Positions 50,863 through 59,798 of a DNA stretch of 61,347 nucleotides are shown here, in pieces. The number at the start of each line of letters is the position of its first letter. Position 1 is the stretch's first letter. Source of the DNA: an uncultured Clostridia bacterium (GTDB lineage: Bacteria > Bacillota > Clostridia > Oscillospirales > CAG-382); NCBI GenBank assembly GCA_947628695.1, contig CANRAV010000015.1, positions 1 to 61,347 of the forward strand. The letters are read 5' to 3'. Made by a program: the position numbers and the translations under genes. The notes under the pieces are model-generated. The model worked only from the letters and a program-made list of their open reading frames with translations. It was not told the origin of the DNA and did no database searches.

Positions 50863-51983
50863 GAACGCGCCTTTTCGTACTCCGCCGTGCACAGGTTGTG
50901 GAAAACGCGGCGGAAGCGGAAGATGCGGTCGCTTTGCCTGGTGAAGTGGACGCGGTTTGCAAGCAGGACGACGTACATCCCGGTTCCCCCGTGGATATAA
51001 AGGGAAGTGCCGGTGTAGCCGTTGTGCCCGAAGGAGCCGCCCGGATAAAGGTCGCCCATGGCGCTGAGCGTCCCCTCGCGCTTTACCACAAAGCCAAGAC
51101 CCCTTCCCTCGTCAAGCCCCGCCGTCATATCGAGAACGGCAAGCTTCATAAGTGAGGGGGACAGGAACTGCTTCCCCTTGTATCTGCCGCCGGACGACAG
51201 CATTGTGCAAAGCTTTGCAACGTCGTCGGCCGTGGAGAACACGCCGGCGTTTGCGCTGACGCCTCCCATAAAGCAGGCGTTTTCGTCGTGCACTATGCCG
51301 CGCTTGTAGGCCTTCATTTCCGCGCAGTACTCCGTCGCCGCAATGTCCGTGTATCCCCTGTCAAGCGGACGGTAGCAGGTGTCCGACATCTCAAGCGGGT
51401 CGAAGACAAGCTCCTTTGCAAGCACGTCAAGAGGCTTTCCGCAAAGCTTTTCAAGTATCTTGCCCAAGAGGATATATCCCATGCAGGTGTACTCGACCCT
51501 TGTGCCCGTGGGGTATGCAAGAGGCATGTCGAGGATTATCTGCGCAGCCTCTGTATTGGGTCTTCCGTCCTTTTCAAGCAAGAAATGCGCCTTTATGCCG
51601 CTTGTGTGCGTAAGAAGGTGGCGTATCTCTATACCCTTTTTGTCCTCCGGGACGTCAATAAACCGGCTTATGCTGTCGTAAAGGGCTATCTTTCCCGCGT
51701 CGATAAGCCGGAAAGCTATCATGGTTGTCGCAAGTATCTTCGTGCAGGACGCCATGTCGTAAAGGGTGTGCCCGGTTACGGGTATCTGCTTCCCGGTGTA
51801 CGTTGCGGGCTCCTTTTCAAAGCAGGGGTTTTCGTCGTCAAAGACGGAGGAAGAGCCGTAGTCCGCCCTGTAGATGACACCGCCTGCGTCCCCTATGGCG
51901 ACCGCAGCCCCCGGGAAGGCCCTTTCCTCTATCGCCTGAAGGACCGCCCTGTCTATGGCGTCGCCGTTAAACCGTATTGCCAT
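50859..51983 (-). CDS. Beta-lactamase-class serine hydrolase
   Basis: A 374-residue penicillin-binding-protein-like or esterase-like enzyme (class C fold). The nucleophile motif is S-C-T-K in DMASCTKIL. The second motif, usually Y-x-N, reads Y-T-C in VEYTCMGYILLG, as in a Firmicutes subgroup, and the third motif is GHNG (for K-T-G). No signal peptide is seen, so it is probably cytoplasmic. True beta-lactamase activity is not expected; D-amino acid peptidase or ester hydrolysis is more likely. ATG 51983 region; it overlaps the 3' end of the ParB-like gene in convergent orientation. Confidence 0.85.
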   Translation of the reverse strand: MAIRFNGDAIDRAVLQAIEERAFPGAAVAIGDAGGVIYRADYGSSSVFDDENPCFEKEPATYTGKQIPVTGHTLYDMASCTKILATTMIAFRLIDAGKIALYDSISRFIDVPEDKKGIEIRHLLTHTSGIKAHFLLEKDGRPNTEAAQIILDMPLAYPTGTRVEYTCMGYILLGKILEKLCGKPLDVLAKELVFDPLEMSDTCYRPLDRGYTDIAATEYCAEMKAYKRGIVHDENACFMGGVSANAGVFSTADDVAKLCTMLSSGGRYKGKQFLSPSLMKLAVLDMTAGLDEGRGLGFVVKREGTLSAMGDLYPGGSFGHNGYTGTSLYIHGGTGMYVVLLANRVHFTRQSDRIFRFRRVFHNLCTAEYEKARS

Positions 51984-52024
51984 TTTTAAAAGCCTCCCTT
52001 ATAAATATGCTGACTTTTTGTATT

Positions 52025-53095
52025 TTATTCTTCTCCCGCCTTAAGGCGTTCCGCCCTGTCGGCGGTTATAAGCGCGTCTACCATCTCGTCTATCCTGCCG
52101 TTGAGAAAGCTTTCAAGCGAGTAAAGCGTCATGCCTATCCTGTGGTCGGTGACCCTTCCCTGCGGGTAGTTGTAGGTGCGGATTCTTTCGCTTCTGTCTC
52201 CCGTGCCTATCTGCGACTGTCTCTCGCTTGCAAGGCTTTCCGCCTTTTTGCGCTGTTCAAGGTCGTAAAGCCTGGATTTCATGACCTTCAGTGCTTTGTC
52301 CTTGTTTTTAAGCTGGCTTCTTTCGTCCTGGCAGTCGACAACTATGCCGGTGGGTATGTGAATTATCCTTATCGCCGACTCTGTCTTGTTTACATGCTGG
52401 CCGCCCGCGCCTGCGCTGCGGTGGCGGGTTATTTCAAGCTCGTCCATGTTAAGCTCAAACTCTACGTCCTCCGCCTCCGGAAGGACGGCAACGGTCGCGG
52501 TTGAGGTGTGTATCCTGCCCTGGCTTTCCGTCTCGGGCACGCGCTGTACGCGGTGAACGCCGCTTTCAAACTTAAAGCGGCTGTAAGCGCCCTTGCCCTC
52601 GACCATAAACGACACCTCTTTAAAACCGCCAAGCTCTGTCTCGTTTACGTTGATAAGCTCGCACTTAAAGCCCTTTGCCTCGGCGTACATGCTGTACATG
52701 CGGTACAGCACGGAGGCGAAAAGCGCCGCTTCCTCGCCGCCTGCGCCCTGCCTTATCTCTATTATGACGTTCTTGTCGTCGTTGGGGTCCTTCGGCAGCA
52801 GCAGAACCTTAAGCTCCTCCGTCGCCTTCTCCATCGCTTCCTTGTTGAGGTCGTACTCCTCGGAGGCAAGAAGCTTCATATCCGCGTCGTCTGTCTCCGA
52901 AAGCAGCTCCTCCGCTTCGTGAAAGGCCTTCTCGGCGGCCTTGTACTCCCTGTACTTCAATACGACGTCCTCTAAGGCCTTGTACTCCTTCATGGTCGCC
53001 GTGTATTTGTCAATATCCGCCATTATGGCGGGGTCGGAAAGGCTTTCCTCAAGCCTTTCGTACTTCTTTTCTATTTCCGCAAGCTTCTCAAGCAT
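52025..53095 (-). CDS. prfA: Peptide chain release factor 1
   Basis: A 356-residue release factor recognising UAA and UAG. The catalytic GGQ is in [16 protein letters not shown], with domain 1 helices at the start ([20 protein letters not shown]) and the recognition region [18 protein letters not shown]. The chain is complete and of normal length. It lies divergent from the S1-domain gene and is 41 bases upstream of the serine hydrolase. Confidence 0.97.
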   Translation of the reverse strand: MLEKLAEIEKKYERLEESLSDPAIMADIDKYTATMKEYKALEDVVLKYREYKAAEKAFHEAEELLSETDDADMKLLASEEYDLNKEAMEKATEELKVLLLPKDPNDDKNVIIEIRQGAGGEEAALFASVLYRMYSMYAEAKGFKCELINVNETELGGFKEVSFMVEGKGAYSRFKFESGVHRVQRVPETESQGRIHTSTATVAVLPEAEDVEFELNMDELEITRHRSAGAGGQHVNKTESAIRIIHIPTGIVVDCQDERSQLKNKDKALKVMKSRLYDLEQRKKAESLASERQSQIGTGDRSERIRTYNYPQGRVTDHRIGMTLYSLESFLNGRIDEMVDALITADRAERLKAGEE

Positions 53096-53175
53096 ATATA
53101 ACTCCTATATCCTACAGTTCTACACCTTTGTGTTTTTACATAGTATGAAACAAAAAGGAAAGGAAACCTCTTTTT

Positions 53176-54096
53176 ATGAAACAAAATTTGTATCTGCCGG
53201 AGGGCAGACTTATTTACACTTCCGCCAACAAAAGCTACACCGCAAACGCCGAAGGGCTTGAAAGGGCCTTTGCCGACGGCGCTATCCTTGAGGGGCTTTG
53301 CACCCTCTGCGACAACGGGCACAACCTGCACGTCCGCCTGGGAGAATCGACGGGCATAATACCGAGGGAGGAAAGCGTCTACCTCCGCGAGGGCGAGCGG
53401 CAGAAGGACATTGCCATCATAAGCCGCGTGGGAAAGCCCGTTTGCTTTAAGATAATCGCCATGAACGGAGGTGCCGTTACGCTTTCCCGAAAGGAGGCGC
53501 AGAGGGAATGCACCCTTATGCACATAGATAAGCTGCGCGCAGGCGACATAATCCCCGCAAGGGTCACGCACATGGAATCCTTCGGCGTATTTGCCGACGT
53601 CGGCTGCGGCATAGTGTCGCTGCTGCCGATAGACACCCTGTCCGTCTCGCGCATATCGCACCCGAGGGACAGAATCTGCGTCGGGCAGGACCTGTTTGCG
53701 GTCGTAAAGACGCCCTCCGACGGCAGCGGCAGAATAAGCCTAAGCCATCGCGAGCTGCTGGGCACCTGGCAGGAGAACGCCTCGCTTTACAGCCCGGGGC
53801 AAACCGCGGCGGGCGTGATACGCAGCATAGAAAGCTACGGCGTGTTTGTAGAGCTTACACCGAACCTCGCCGGCCTTGCCGAATACAAGGAGGGGGTCGA
53901 GGTGGGCAAAAGCGCGGCGGTTTACATCAAAAGCATAATCCGCGACAAAATGAAGATAAAGCTTGTCATAATCGACACCTATCCCGCAGACTCCGCCCCC
54001 GTACCGATAAACTACTTCATAAAGCAGGGTCACATAGACTATTGGCGGTATTCGCCGGAGGAGTGCAGTAAGCTTGTCGAAAGCGTTTTTGCCTAA
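53176..54096 (+). CDS. S1 RNA-binding domain protein
   Basis: A 306-residue protein with two to three S1 (OB-fold) repeats. The clear ones are ARVTHMESFGVFADVGCGIVS and GVIRSIESYGVFVELTPNL, with strong spacing of the glycine and phenylalanine residues. It lacks the four-plus repeats of ribosomal protein S1, and resembles 30S-associated or S1-like proteins found beside prfA in Clostridia; it may assist translation or RNA turnover. ATG 53176 has AAAGGAAAGG ahead. Its stop overlaps that of the convergent hydratase by three bases. Confidence 0.85.
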   Translation: MKQNLYLPEGRLIYTSANKSYTANAEGLERAFADGAILEGLCTLCDNGHNLHVRLGESTGIIPREESVYLREGERQKDIAIISRVGKPVCFKIIAMNGGAVTLSRKEAQRECTLMHIDKLRAGDIIPARVTHMESFGVFADVGCGIVSLLPIDTLSVSRISHPRDRICVGQDLFAVVKTPSDGSGRISLSHRELLGTWQENASLYSPGQTAAGVIRSIESYGVFVELTPNLAGLAEYKEGVEVGKSAAVYIKSIIRDKMKIKLVIIDTYPADSAPVPINYFIKQGHIDYWRYSPEECSKLVESVFA

Positions 54097-56339
54097 TATT
54101 TACGGTAGTAGTTTATAAGGCAGCCCTCAAGTATAATGCGCCTTTCGTCCTCCGTTAGCGTGGGAAGCTTCAAAGCAGTCTCTTTTACACCGTCCCCGTT
54201 TATGACAAGGGCCTTGATTTCGCCCTCCGCGTTCTCTATCGCCGCACGCAGCCCCTTTACATATATCCAGTCTCCGCAGGCGAAGTCGCCGCATTTTTCG
54301 GCCGTAAAGGGAATCATGCCCCAGTTTATAAGGTTGCTCCTGTATCTCTTGGTTGCGTATTCCTTTGCAATGTTCGCACCGCCGCCGAGGACGCGCTGGC
54401 AGGAGGCCGCCTGCTCCCTTGCGGAGCCGTCGCCCGGCTTGTTGGCGTAAACAAGGCTGTATATGCCGGCACTTCTCCCGTCCTCGCCGGCGCCGTTTAA
54501 GGCGGCATAAACGGTCGCAAGCTCCGGCAGTGCCTCCTCGGGGCTGCCTCCTTCAAGGCGAATCCTCTCCGCCTCTCTTACCTGCTTTGCCCTTCCTACG
54601 TACTCCGGCACCTTGCGGGAGAGGGCGAAGGCGGAAAGCCTTTCCGGATTGGAGCGATAAGAAGACGTCTCGCCGGAAGGGATAAGCTCGTCGGTGGTGG
54701 TCACGGGGTCGGTTATATACGCCGCCACCTTGTAAAGCATGTCGTCAAACAGCGGCTGCATCTTCGGCCAGTCGGCAATATTGGGGCCGTAAACAAGGCC
54801 TTCTTCCGGCTTTGCCCTGCCGTATCCGCTGTAAACCCTGCTTTCGTACACGCCCTTGTCAAAGCGGTACTCCGGCACCGTCTCGTCGTAGTCAATGTCT
54901 GCGGCGGATGTAAGCACACCGCCCGCTGCGGCGCTTGCCGCGATGGAGCGCGCGTCCATAAGCGCGACAGAGGAGATCTGCCCCTCTCCGGGCTTAGACC
55001 CCTCGCGGTTGGGGAAGTTGCGCGTGCTGTGCCTTATGCTAATCGCACCGTTCGCCGGCACGTCACCCGCGCCGAAGCAGGGGCCGCAGAAGGCCGTCTT
55101 TATAACCGCACCGCTTTCGGCAAGCGTGCGGAGGATGCCGTTTTCGACCGTGGCAAGGTAAACGGGCTGGCTTGCCGGATATACGGAAAGCGAGAATGCG
55201 CCGTTCCCCGTGCTTTTGCCGCGAAGGATGGAAGCGGCGGAAGCGAGGTTTTCGTATATGCCGCCTGCGCAGCCTGCGATAACGCCCTGCTCTACGCGTA
55301 TTTTCCCGTCCTTAAGCTTGCTTACAAGGTCGGCCTTCACCCTGCCGCCGAACAGCGTCTCCGCCTTCTTCTCCGTCTCTCTCAGTATGTCGGCGGCGTT
55401 CTCGTTAAGCTGCCTTATTGTGTAGACGTTCGCGGGGTGGTACGGCAGCGCTATCATTGGTTCTATTTCGTCAAGCTTAAGCTCTATAAGCCCGTCGTAG
55501 CAGGCGGGTTTTTCCACTTTAAGGCATTTGTACCCGTCCTCCCTGCCGTGGAGGGCGAGGTACTGTTTTACCTTGCCGTCCGTCTCCCACACGGTGGAAA
55601 GGCAGGTCGTCTCTGTCGTCATAACGTCAATGCCGTTGCGGTAGTCGACGGAAAGGCTTTTTATCCCGTCGCCGACGAACTCTATTACCTTGTTCTTTAC
55701 AAAGCCGTTTTCAAAAACCGCGCCGATAAGCGCAAGGGCAACATCCTGCGGGCCTACGCCGTGCCTCGGCCTGCCCGTAAGGTGTACGCAGACCGTTTCC
55801 GGCGCGTCTATGTCGTAGGTGCGGCAAAGCAGCTGCTTTACAAGCTCCGGCCCGCCCTCTCCTATCGCCATGCAGCCCAAGGCGCCGTAGCGAGTGTGAC
55901 TGTCGGAGCCGAGTATCATCTTCCCCGGGGAAGCAAAGCATTCCCGCATGTATTGGTGTATCACCGCCATGTGTGCGGGCACAAATATCCCGCCGTATTT
56001 CTTCGCCGCAGAGAGACCGAAGACGTGGTCGTCCTCGTTTATCGTGCCGCCTACAGCGCAAAGGCTGTTGTGGCAGTTTGTAAGCACATAGGGAACGGGG
56101 AACTTCTCAAGCCCCCCTGCGCGTGCAGTTTGAATTATGCCGACGTAGGTTATGTCGTGGGACGCCATCGCGTCAAAGCGCAGCCGAAGCTTGCCGTCCC
56201 TTTCCTCCCCGTGCTCCTTAAGTATGCCGTAAGAGAGGGTGTTTTCCCTGCTCGCTTTAAGCCCCGTCTCCGCAAAAAGCGCGTCTGCGCTTTCATATAT
56301 TTTACCCTTGTAGTAGCAGCCTTTTTCAAATAATTTCAT
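54093..56339 (-). CDS. Aconitase-family hydratase
   Basis: A 748-residue Fe-S hydro-lyase of the aconitase superfamily; the YbhJ-like hydratase subgroup is the nearest I recall. Recognisable stretches: SHDITYVGIIQTARAGG, ILGSDSHTRYGALGC, ETTCLSTVWETDGKV, a cluster cysteine region IAGCAGGIYENLASAA, FCGPCFGAG and RNFPNREGSKPGEGQI, then the swivelling domain with GDGSAREQAASCQRVLGGG and IYVKGLRAAIE. The substrate need not be citrate. ATG 56339 (GGGGAAAA ahead) is preferred over 56369. It sits 13 bases after obg in the same direction, so it is probably in the obg transcript. Confidence 0.85.
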   Translation of the reverse strand: MKLFEKGCYYKGKIYESADALFAETGLKASRENTLSYGILKEHGEERDGKLRLRFDAMASHDITYVGIIQTARAGGLEKFPVPYVLTNCHNSLCAVGGTINEDDHVFGLSAAKKYGGIFVPAHMAVIHQYMRECFASPGKMILGSDSHTRYGALGCMAIGEGGPELVKQLLCRTYDIDAPETVCVHLTGRPRHGVGPQDVALALIGAVFENGFVKNKVIEFVGDGIKSLSVDYRNGIDVMTTETTCLSTVWETDGKVKQYLALHGREDGYKCLKVEKPACYDGLIELKLDEIEPMIALPYHPANVYTIRQLNENAADILRETEKKAETLFGGRVKADLVSKLKDGKIRVEQGVIAGCAGGIYENLASAASILRGKSTGNGAFSLSVYPASQPVYLATVENGILRTLAESGAVIKTAFCGPCFGAGDVPANGAISIRHSTRNFPNREGSKPGEGQISSVALMDARSIAASAAAGGVLTSAADIDYDETVPEYRFDKGVYESRVYSGYGRAKPEEGLVYGPNIADWPKMQPLFDDMLYKVAAYITDPVTTTDELIPSGETSSYRSNPERLSAFALSRKVPEYVGRAKQVREAERIRLEGGSPEEALPELATVYAALNGAGEDGRSAGIYSLVYANKPGDGSAREQAASCQRVLGGGANIAKEYATKRYRSNLINWGMIPFTAEKCGDFACGDWIYVKGLRAAIENAEGEIKALVINGDGVKETALKLPTLTEDERRIILEGCLINYYRKY

Positions 56340-56352
56340 GTGTTTTCCCCGC

Positions 56353-57615
56353 CTAAATGACAAAATCAAATTCTATACCGTAAATCTCAACCGTGTCGCC
56401 ATCCTTGATGCCGGCGTTCTCCAACGCCTCTATAACGCCGCTGTTCTTAAGCACGCGCTGGAAGAACATAAGCGACTCTCTGTCGTCAAAGTTGACGCCG
56501 CCGCAGACCCTCTTTATCCACTCTCCCTTTACGTGGTAGGTGTCCCCCTCGCGCGTGATTTCAACGCTCCTGTCGGTGTAGTCCACCTCGTCCGTGTACT
56601 CCGCTTCGCTTTCGTAAACGGTAAGCGGAGGCAGCTTTTCAAGCTCTGCAGCGGTGCAGCGCATAAGCGCGTCTATTCCCTCGCCCGTGACGCCCGATAT
56701 AAGGAAAAGCTTCTGCCCCTTTTCGTCGGCATAGCGCTTTACCCTCGCAAGCGTGTCGGGGTCGTACCCGATGTCCGTCTTGTTCCCCACAAGTATCTGC
56801 GGGCGCGAGGCAAGGTCGGGACTGTACTTCATAAGCTCGGCATTTATCTTTTCTATGTCGTCAAGCGGATCCTCCCGCTCCGACGCGGAAATGTCGAAAA
56901 TGTGCAGAATAAGTCGACACCTGTCGATATGACGCAGAAAGTCGTGCCCAAGGCCAAGCCCGTCGGACGCGCCCTCTATAAGCCCGGGTATGTCCGCAAC
57001 GACAAAATCCTTGCCGTAAAGCTTTACAACCCCAAGGTTCGGGGAAAGCGTGGTAAAGTGATAGTCCGCAACCTTAGGATTTGCGGCGGATATGCGGGAA
57101 AGAAGCGTCGACTTCCCGACGTTCGGGAAGCCCGCAAGACCCACGTCCGCAAGCATCTTAAGCTCTAAGACTATCTCCCTGCATTCCCCTTCAAAGCCGT
57201 TTTTCGCAAACCTCGGTGCCTGTCGCGTTGCCGTTGCAAAGTGCGTGTTGCCCCAGCCGCCTCTGCCGCCCTTTGCCGCCACATAGTCCTCCCCGTCGGA
57301 CATATCGTGCAGAACCCTGCCGTCCGTCGTCTTAAGAACAGTGCCGCGCGGTACGGGTATGCGCAGGTCTGCGCCGCTTTTGCCGTTCCACTTCTTGCCG
57401 GCTCCGTTTTCGCCGTTTGCCGCCTTAAAACTGCGCCTGTTTTTAAAGTCAAGCAGGGTGTTTGTGCCGTCGTCGACGGTGAAAACGATGCTTCCGCCCC
57501 TGCCGCCGTCGCCGCCGTCGGGGCCGCCCTTTGCAACGTATTTCTCGCGCCGGAAGGACACTGCTCCGTCGCCGCCCTTGCCGGCCTTAACCGTTATGGC
57601 TACCTTGTCTATCAC
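56353..57615 (-). CDS. obg: GTPase Obg/CgtA
   Basis: A 420-residue essential GTPase that helps 50S ribosome assembly and links to stringent response and sporulation. The Obg fold occupies the N-terminal 160 residues (glycine-rich GKGGDGAVSFRREKYVAKGG). The G domain has G1 GFPNVGKST, G3 DIPGLIEGA, G4 NKTD. The C-terminal OCT domain ends GDTVEIYGIEFDFVI. The start is GTG 57615 with GGGGG eight bases ahead; an upstream in-frame ATG has no ribosome-binding site. A terminator-like hairpin lies between it and rpmA. Confidence 0.93.
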   Translation of the reverse strand: MIDKVAITVKAGKGGDGAVSFRREKYVAKGGPDGGDGGRGGSIVFTVDDGTNTLLDFKNRRSFKAANGENGAGKKWNGKSGADLRIPVPRGTVLKTTDGRVLHDMSDGEDYVAAKGGRGGWGNTHFATATRQAPRFAKNGFEGECREIVLELKMLADVGLAGFPNVGKSTLLSRISAANPKVADYHFTTLSPNLGVVKLYGKDFVVADIPGLIEGASDGLGLGHDFLRHIDRCRLILHIFDISASEREDPLDDIEKINAELMKYSPDLASRPQILVGNKTDIGYDPDTLARVKRYADEKGQKLFLISGVTGEGIDALMRCTAAELEKLPPLTVYESEAEYTDEVDYTDRSVEITREGDTYHVKGEWIKRVCGGVNFDDRESLMFFQRVLKNSGVIEALENAGIKDGDTVEIYGIEFDFVI

Positions 57616-57637
57616 ACAAAACACCCCCGTTCCTTGG

Positions 57638-57691
57638 TAAAAAAACAAAAGGAGCTTAAACGAACGGCAAAACGTCCGTCAAACCCCTTTT
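57638..57691 (-). terminator. Terminator between rpmA and obg
   Basis: Minus-strand fold of about 18 base pairs with G-U pairs, AAAAGGGGTTTGACGGAC against GTTCGTTTAAGCTCCTTTT, followed by a run of seven Ts at 57638-57645. Some read-through into obg is likely, because no separate promoter is obvious. Confidence 0.6.
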
Positions 57692-57704
57692 GGTTAAAGC
57701 ATTG

Positions 57705-57995
57705 CTATTTTGCGGCAGCTTCGGTGTAAACGCTTACCTTTTTCCTGCCGCCGCGCATCGGCTCGAACCTTACAACGCCGTCTGCAAGTGCAAACAAGGT
57801 ATCGTCACTGCCCCTGCCGACATTTGCGCCGGGATGTATCTTCGTGCCGCGCTGACGAACCAGGATGTTGCCGGCCTTTGCCGCCTGCCCGTCCGCCCTT
57901 TTGGCGCCGAGACGTTTAGACTCGGAATCTCTGCCGTTCTTGGTAGAGCCGACGCCCTTTTTATGGGCGAAAAACTGTATCGATATTCTAAGCAT
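57705..57995 (-). CDS. rpmA: 50S ribosomal protein L27
   Basis: A 96-residue L27, which reaches to the peptidyl transferase centre. The chain begins [18 protein letters not shown]: the stretch before A-H-K-K is the Firmicutes extension, cleaved after the F-F by Prp so that the active N-terminus can reach the P site. The rest ([34 protein letters not shown]) is standard. The Prp gene lies next to it, two bases away. Confidence 0.97.
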   Translation of the reverse strand: MLRISIQFFAHKKGVGSTKNGRDSESKRLGAKRADGQAAKAGNILVRQRGTKIHPGANVGRGSDDTLFALADGVVRFEPMRGGRKKVSVYTEAAAK

Positions 57996-57996
57996 T

Positions 57997-58311
57997 TTAC
58001 TTCTCCTTTACAAGAATGTTCTGCGGGTACTCCCTTGACAGATTCAAAAGCTCGTTTCTGAAAGCAGAAAGCGCCTTTCCGCCAAGCTCCGAAGGCTCTT
58101 CCAAACGGAAGCTTATCTCCGTACCCGCCGCGTCCTCCTCCAGGCCGCATTTAAGGCCGAAGGTGTCCGCAAGCATGTTGACCGTAAGCATCGTCATAGC
58201 GCTGACTGCGGCGCAAACAATATCGCCGCCGGCCTCGGCATAGCCGGAATGACCGCAAATGCGAAAGCCGCAAAGGACCCCGCCGCGTTCCGAAAACGAA
58301 GCGCTTATCAT
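57997..58311 (-). CDS. prp: Ribosomal-processing cysteine protease Prp
   Basis: A 104-residue cysteine protease that trims the N-terminal extension of L27. The catalytic pair is His in [10 protein letters not shown] and Cys in [11 protein letters not shown], the family signature. It sits between rplU and rpmA in the conserved order rplU-prp-rpmA, and the L27 encoded here carries the matching cleavage site. ATG 58311 starts after a short gap from rplU. The sequence is intact. Confidence 0.95.
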   Translation of the reverse strand: MISASFSERGGVLCGFRICGHSGYAEAGGDIVCAAVSAMTMLTVNMLADTFGLKCGLEEDAAGTEISFRLEEPSELGGKALSAFRNELLNLSREYPQNILVKEK

Positions 58312-58316
58312 GGCGG

Positions 58317-58622
58317 CTACGCTATGGAAACTATCTGAAGCTTTGTATAAGGCTGCCTGTGGCCTATATGCTTCTTTTCGTTCTTCTTGGACTTGTAGCG
58401 TATGATGTGCAGCTTCTTACCCTTGCCGTTTTTAACGACGTTAGCGGTAACGGTGCAGTCAACCGTAGGAGTGCCGACAACAAAGCCGTTGCTGCCGGAG
58501 AGAGCAAGCACCTTCTCGAAGGTGTAGGTCGAACCCTCTTCCACGTCAAGCTTCTCGACAAATATAATGTCGCCCTCGCTGACCTTGTACTGCTTTCCGC
58601 CTGTTTCTACAATCGCAAACAC
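58317..58622 (-). CDS. rplU: 50S ribosomal protein L21
   Basis: A 101-residue L21 that binds 23S rRNA. It starts [18 protein letters not shown] with the invariant GGKQY, and has [16 protein letters not shown] and the basic [21 protein letters not shown] region. GTG 58622 is the start (AGGCAGG eight bases ahead) and matches the family's usual position. The frame is open far upstream (to 59105) but that part covers the promoter and repeats and is not translated. First gene of rplU-prp-rpmA. Confidence 0.95.
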   Translation of the reverse strand: MFAIVETGGKQYKVSEGDIIFVEKLDVEEGSTYTFEKVLALSGSNGFVVGTPTVDCTVTANVVKNGKGKKLHIIRYKSKKNEKKHIGHRQPYTKLQIVSIA

Positions 58623-58629
58623 GAAAAGC

Positions 58630-58712
58630 ACCTGCCTTTCTTTTATGTCTCGCTGCGTAGGGCGCGTGCCCGAGAAGGCATGCTTAAAAAGCCCGTTACA
58701 TGCGGCAAGTGC
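58630..58712 (-). promoter_or_regulatory. Possible L21-leader-like RNA
   Basis: The 80-base untranslated leader between the rplU promoter and start has GCATGCC...GGGCACGC and GCGCCC...GCGAGACATAAAAGAAAGG pieces that resemble my memory of the Firmicutes L21 leader. I cannot align it, so treat as a suggestion. Confidence 0.35.
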
Positions 58713-58713
58713 T

Positions 58714-58742
58714 ATTGTAACACACTTTTTCCCCCGTGTCAA
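58714..58742 (-). promoter_or_regulatory. Promoter of rplU-prp-rpmA
   Basis: Minus strand TTGACA (58737-58742), 17 bases, TACAAT (58714-58719). Confidence 0.75.
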
Positions 58743-58811
58743 TAGCTTTTTAGGGAATTTTTGCTTCGCAGCCGCAAAAAACGCGAGCGGAGCGAGCATA
58801 CAATCAAACTT

Positions 58812-59062
58812 GAATTTTCCGCGGGCACGTACCGCGGAAAATTCTCCTTGGATTCCCGCGAGTGCCTTGACGCCGCCCCGCGGGCGGGGGCAAGGCGCTA
58901 CGGGGTCCCCGTTGCGAACGTATGTGAGCAATGGGGTGTACGCAGGCGCGAGCGAACGGGAATCTATAATATACTGAAGGCTTTTGGGGAAGCCGCGCTT
59001 TCCCAAAAGCCAACCTATTAGCCTATTCGGGGTCCCCGCCGCGAACGTAGTGAGTGGTGGGG
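58812..59062. repeat. Cluster of palindromic repeats
   Basis: Four stem-loops in 250 bases. GAATTTTCCGCGG / CCGCGGAAAATTC is a 13-pair perfect stem (58812-58844). GGCTTTTGGG / CCCAAAAGCC lies at 58979-59011. Two copies of one unit, about CGGGGTCCCCG..GCGAACGTA, sit at 58901-58937 and 59028-59062 and each folds on itself (CCCCG.. to ..GGGG). No open frame of substance. The region between rplU and tepA otherwise holds the promoter of rplU. Confidence 0.65.
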
Positions 59063-59064
59063 AT

Positions 59065-59751
59065 TCAAGGAGCCATGGCATGCAAAGCATCCAGCGCGTC
59101 GCCAAGGCCGCCGACGGCGTCGATAAGGCCGACCTCGACCGCTTCCCTGCCGCTTAGGACGGTTCCGATATCCGTGGTCATCTCGTCGGTGTTCAGCATA
59201 AGCCTCTTCAAAACCGCAGCGTCTGCGCGGGAATTGTTGACTATAAACTCTATAATTCTGTCCTGCATCTTCTGAAAATACGCAAAGCTTTGCGGCACGC
59301 CTATGACAAGCCCCGTAGTACGCACGGGGTGAAGGGTCATCGTAGCCGAGGGCACTATAAACGAGCGCTTTGCCGACACCGCAAGCGGCACTCCTATGGA
59401 ATGCCCGCCGCCCAAGACGAGGGAGACGGTTGGCTTTTTCATGCCGGATATAAGCTCTGCTATGGCAAGCCCGGCCTCCACGTCGCCGCCTATGGTGTTG
59501 ATAAGCACCAGAAGCCCGTCTACCTCCTTGCTCTCCTCAACCGCAAAAAGCGTAGGTAGCAATCTCTCGTACTTAGTCGACTTCGTGCTTGCGGGCGCCT
59601 CGCAGTGCCCCTCTATCTGGCCTGCGATTATCATGGCGTGTATAACCCCTCTGCCCGTATGCATGGTGACGCCGCCAAGGTCCTCTGCCTTGGCGGCTGC
59701 GGATTCCGGCTCCGATGCGGGTGGATAGCTTTCTCTTTCTATTTCGGGCAT
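59065..59751 (-). CDS. tepA: ClpP-like serine protease TepA
   Basis: A 228-residue membrane-associated ClpP-fold serine protease, the TepA group of Bacillus and Clostridia, linked to protein translocation or germination. The nucleophile region [11 protein letters not shown] and the histidine in TLHPVRTTG are present; an early [19 protein letters not shown] carries the usual GGDV. It is next to dpaB, and tepA is near the spoVF (dpaAB) genes in Bacillus too. ATG 59751 has GGAGG ahead. Repeats begin two bases after its stop codon. Confidence 0.88.
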   Translation of the reverse strand: MPEIERESYPPASEPESAAAKAEDLGGVTMHTGRGVIHAMIIAGQIEGHCEAPASTKSTKYERLLPTLFAVEESKEVDGLLVLINTIGGDVEAGLAIAELISGMKKPTVSLVLGGGHSIGVPLAVSAKRSFIVPSATMTLHPVRTTGLVIGVPQSFAYFQKMQDRIIEFIVNNSRADAAVLKRLMLNTDEMTTDIGTVLSGREAVEVGLIDAVGGLGDALDALHAMAP

Positions 59752-59798
59752 AACAAGGCCTCCGTATGTTTTTCGGATAGTATGCCCCGAAAACTGCT

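Noticed and set aside
55029-56333. A 434-codon plus-strand frame opposite the hydratase
   Set aside because: Antisense shadow; the hydratase reading has consistent aconitase motifs over its whole length.
58901-59062. The paired repeat units as the start of a CRISPR array
   Set aside because: Only two copies, each self-complementary, with unequal flanks and no cas genes.
58623-59105. N-terminal extension of L21 to about 262 residues
   Set aside because: The extra part runs through the rplU promoter and palindromic repeats; L21 from GTG 58622 has normal length and a good ribosome-binding site.
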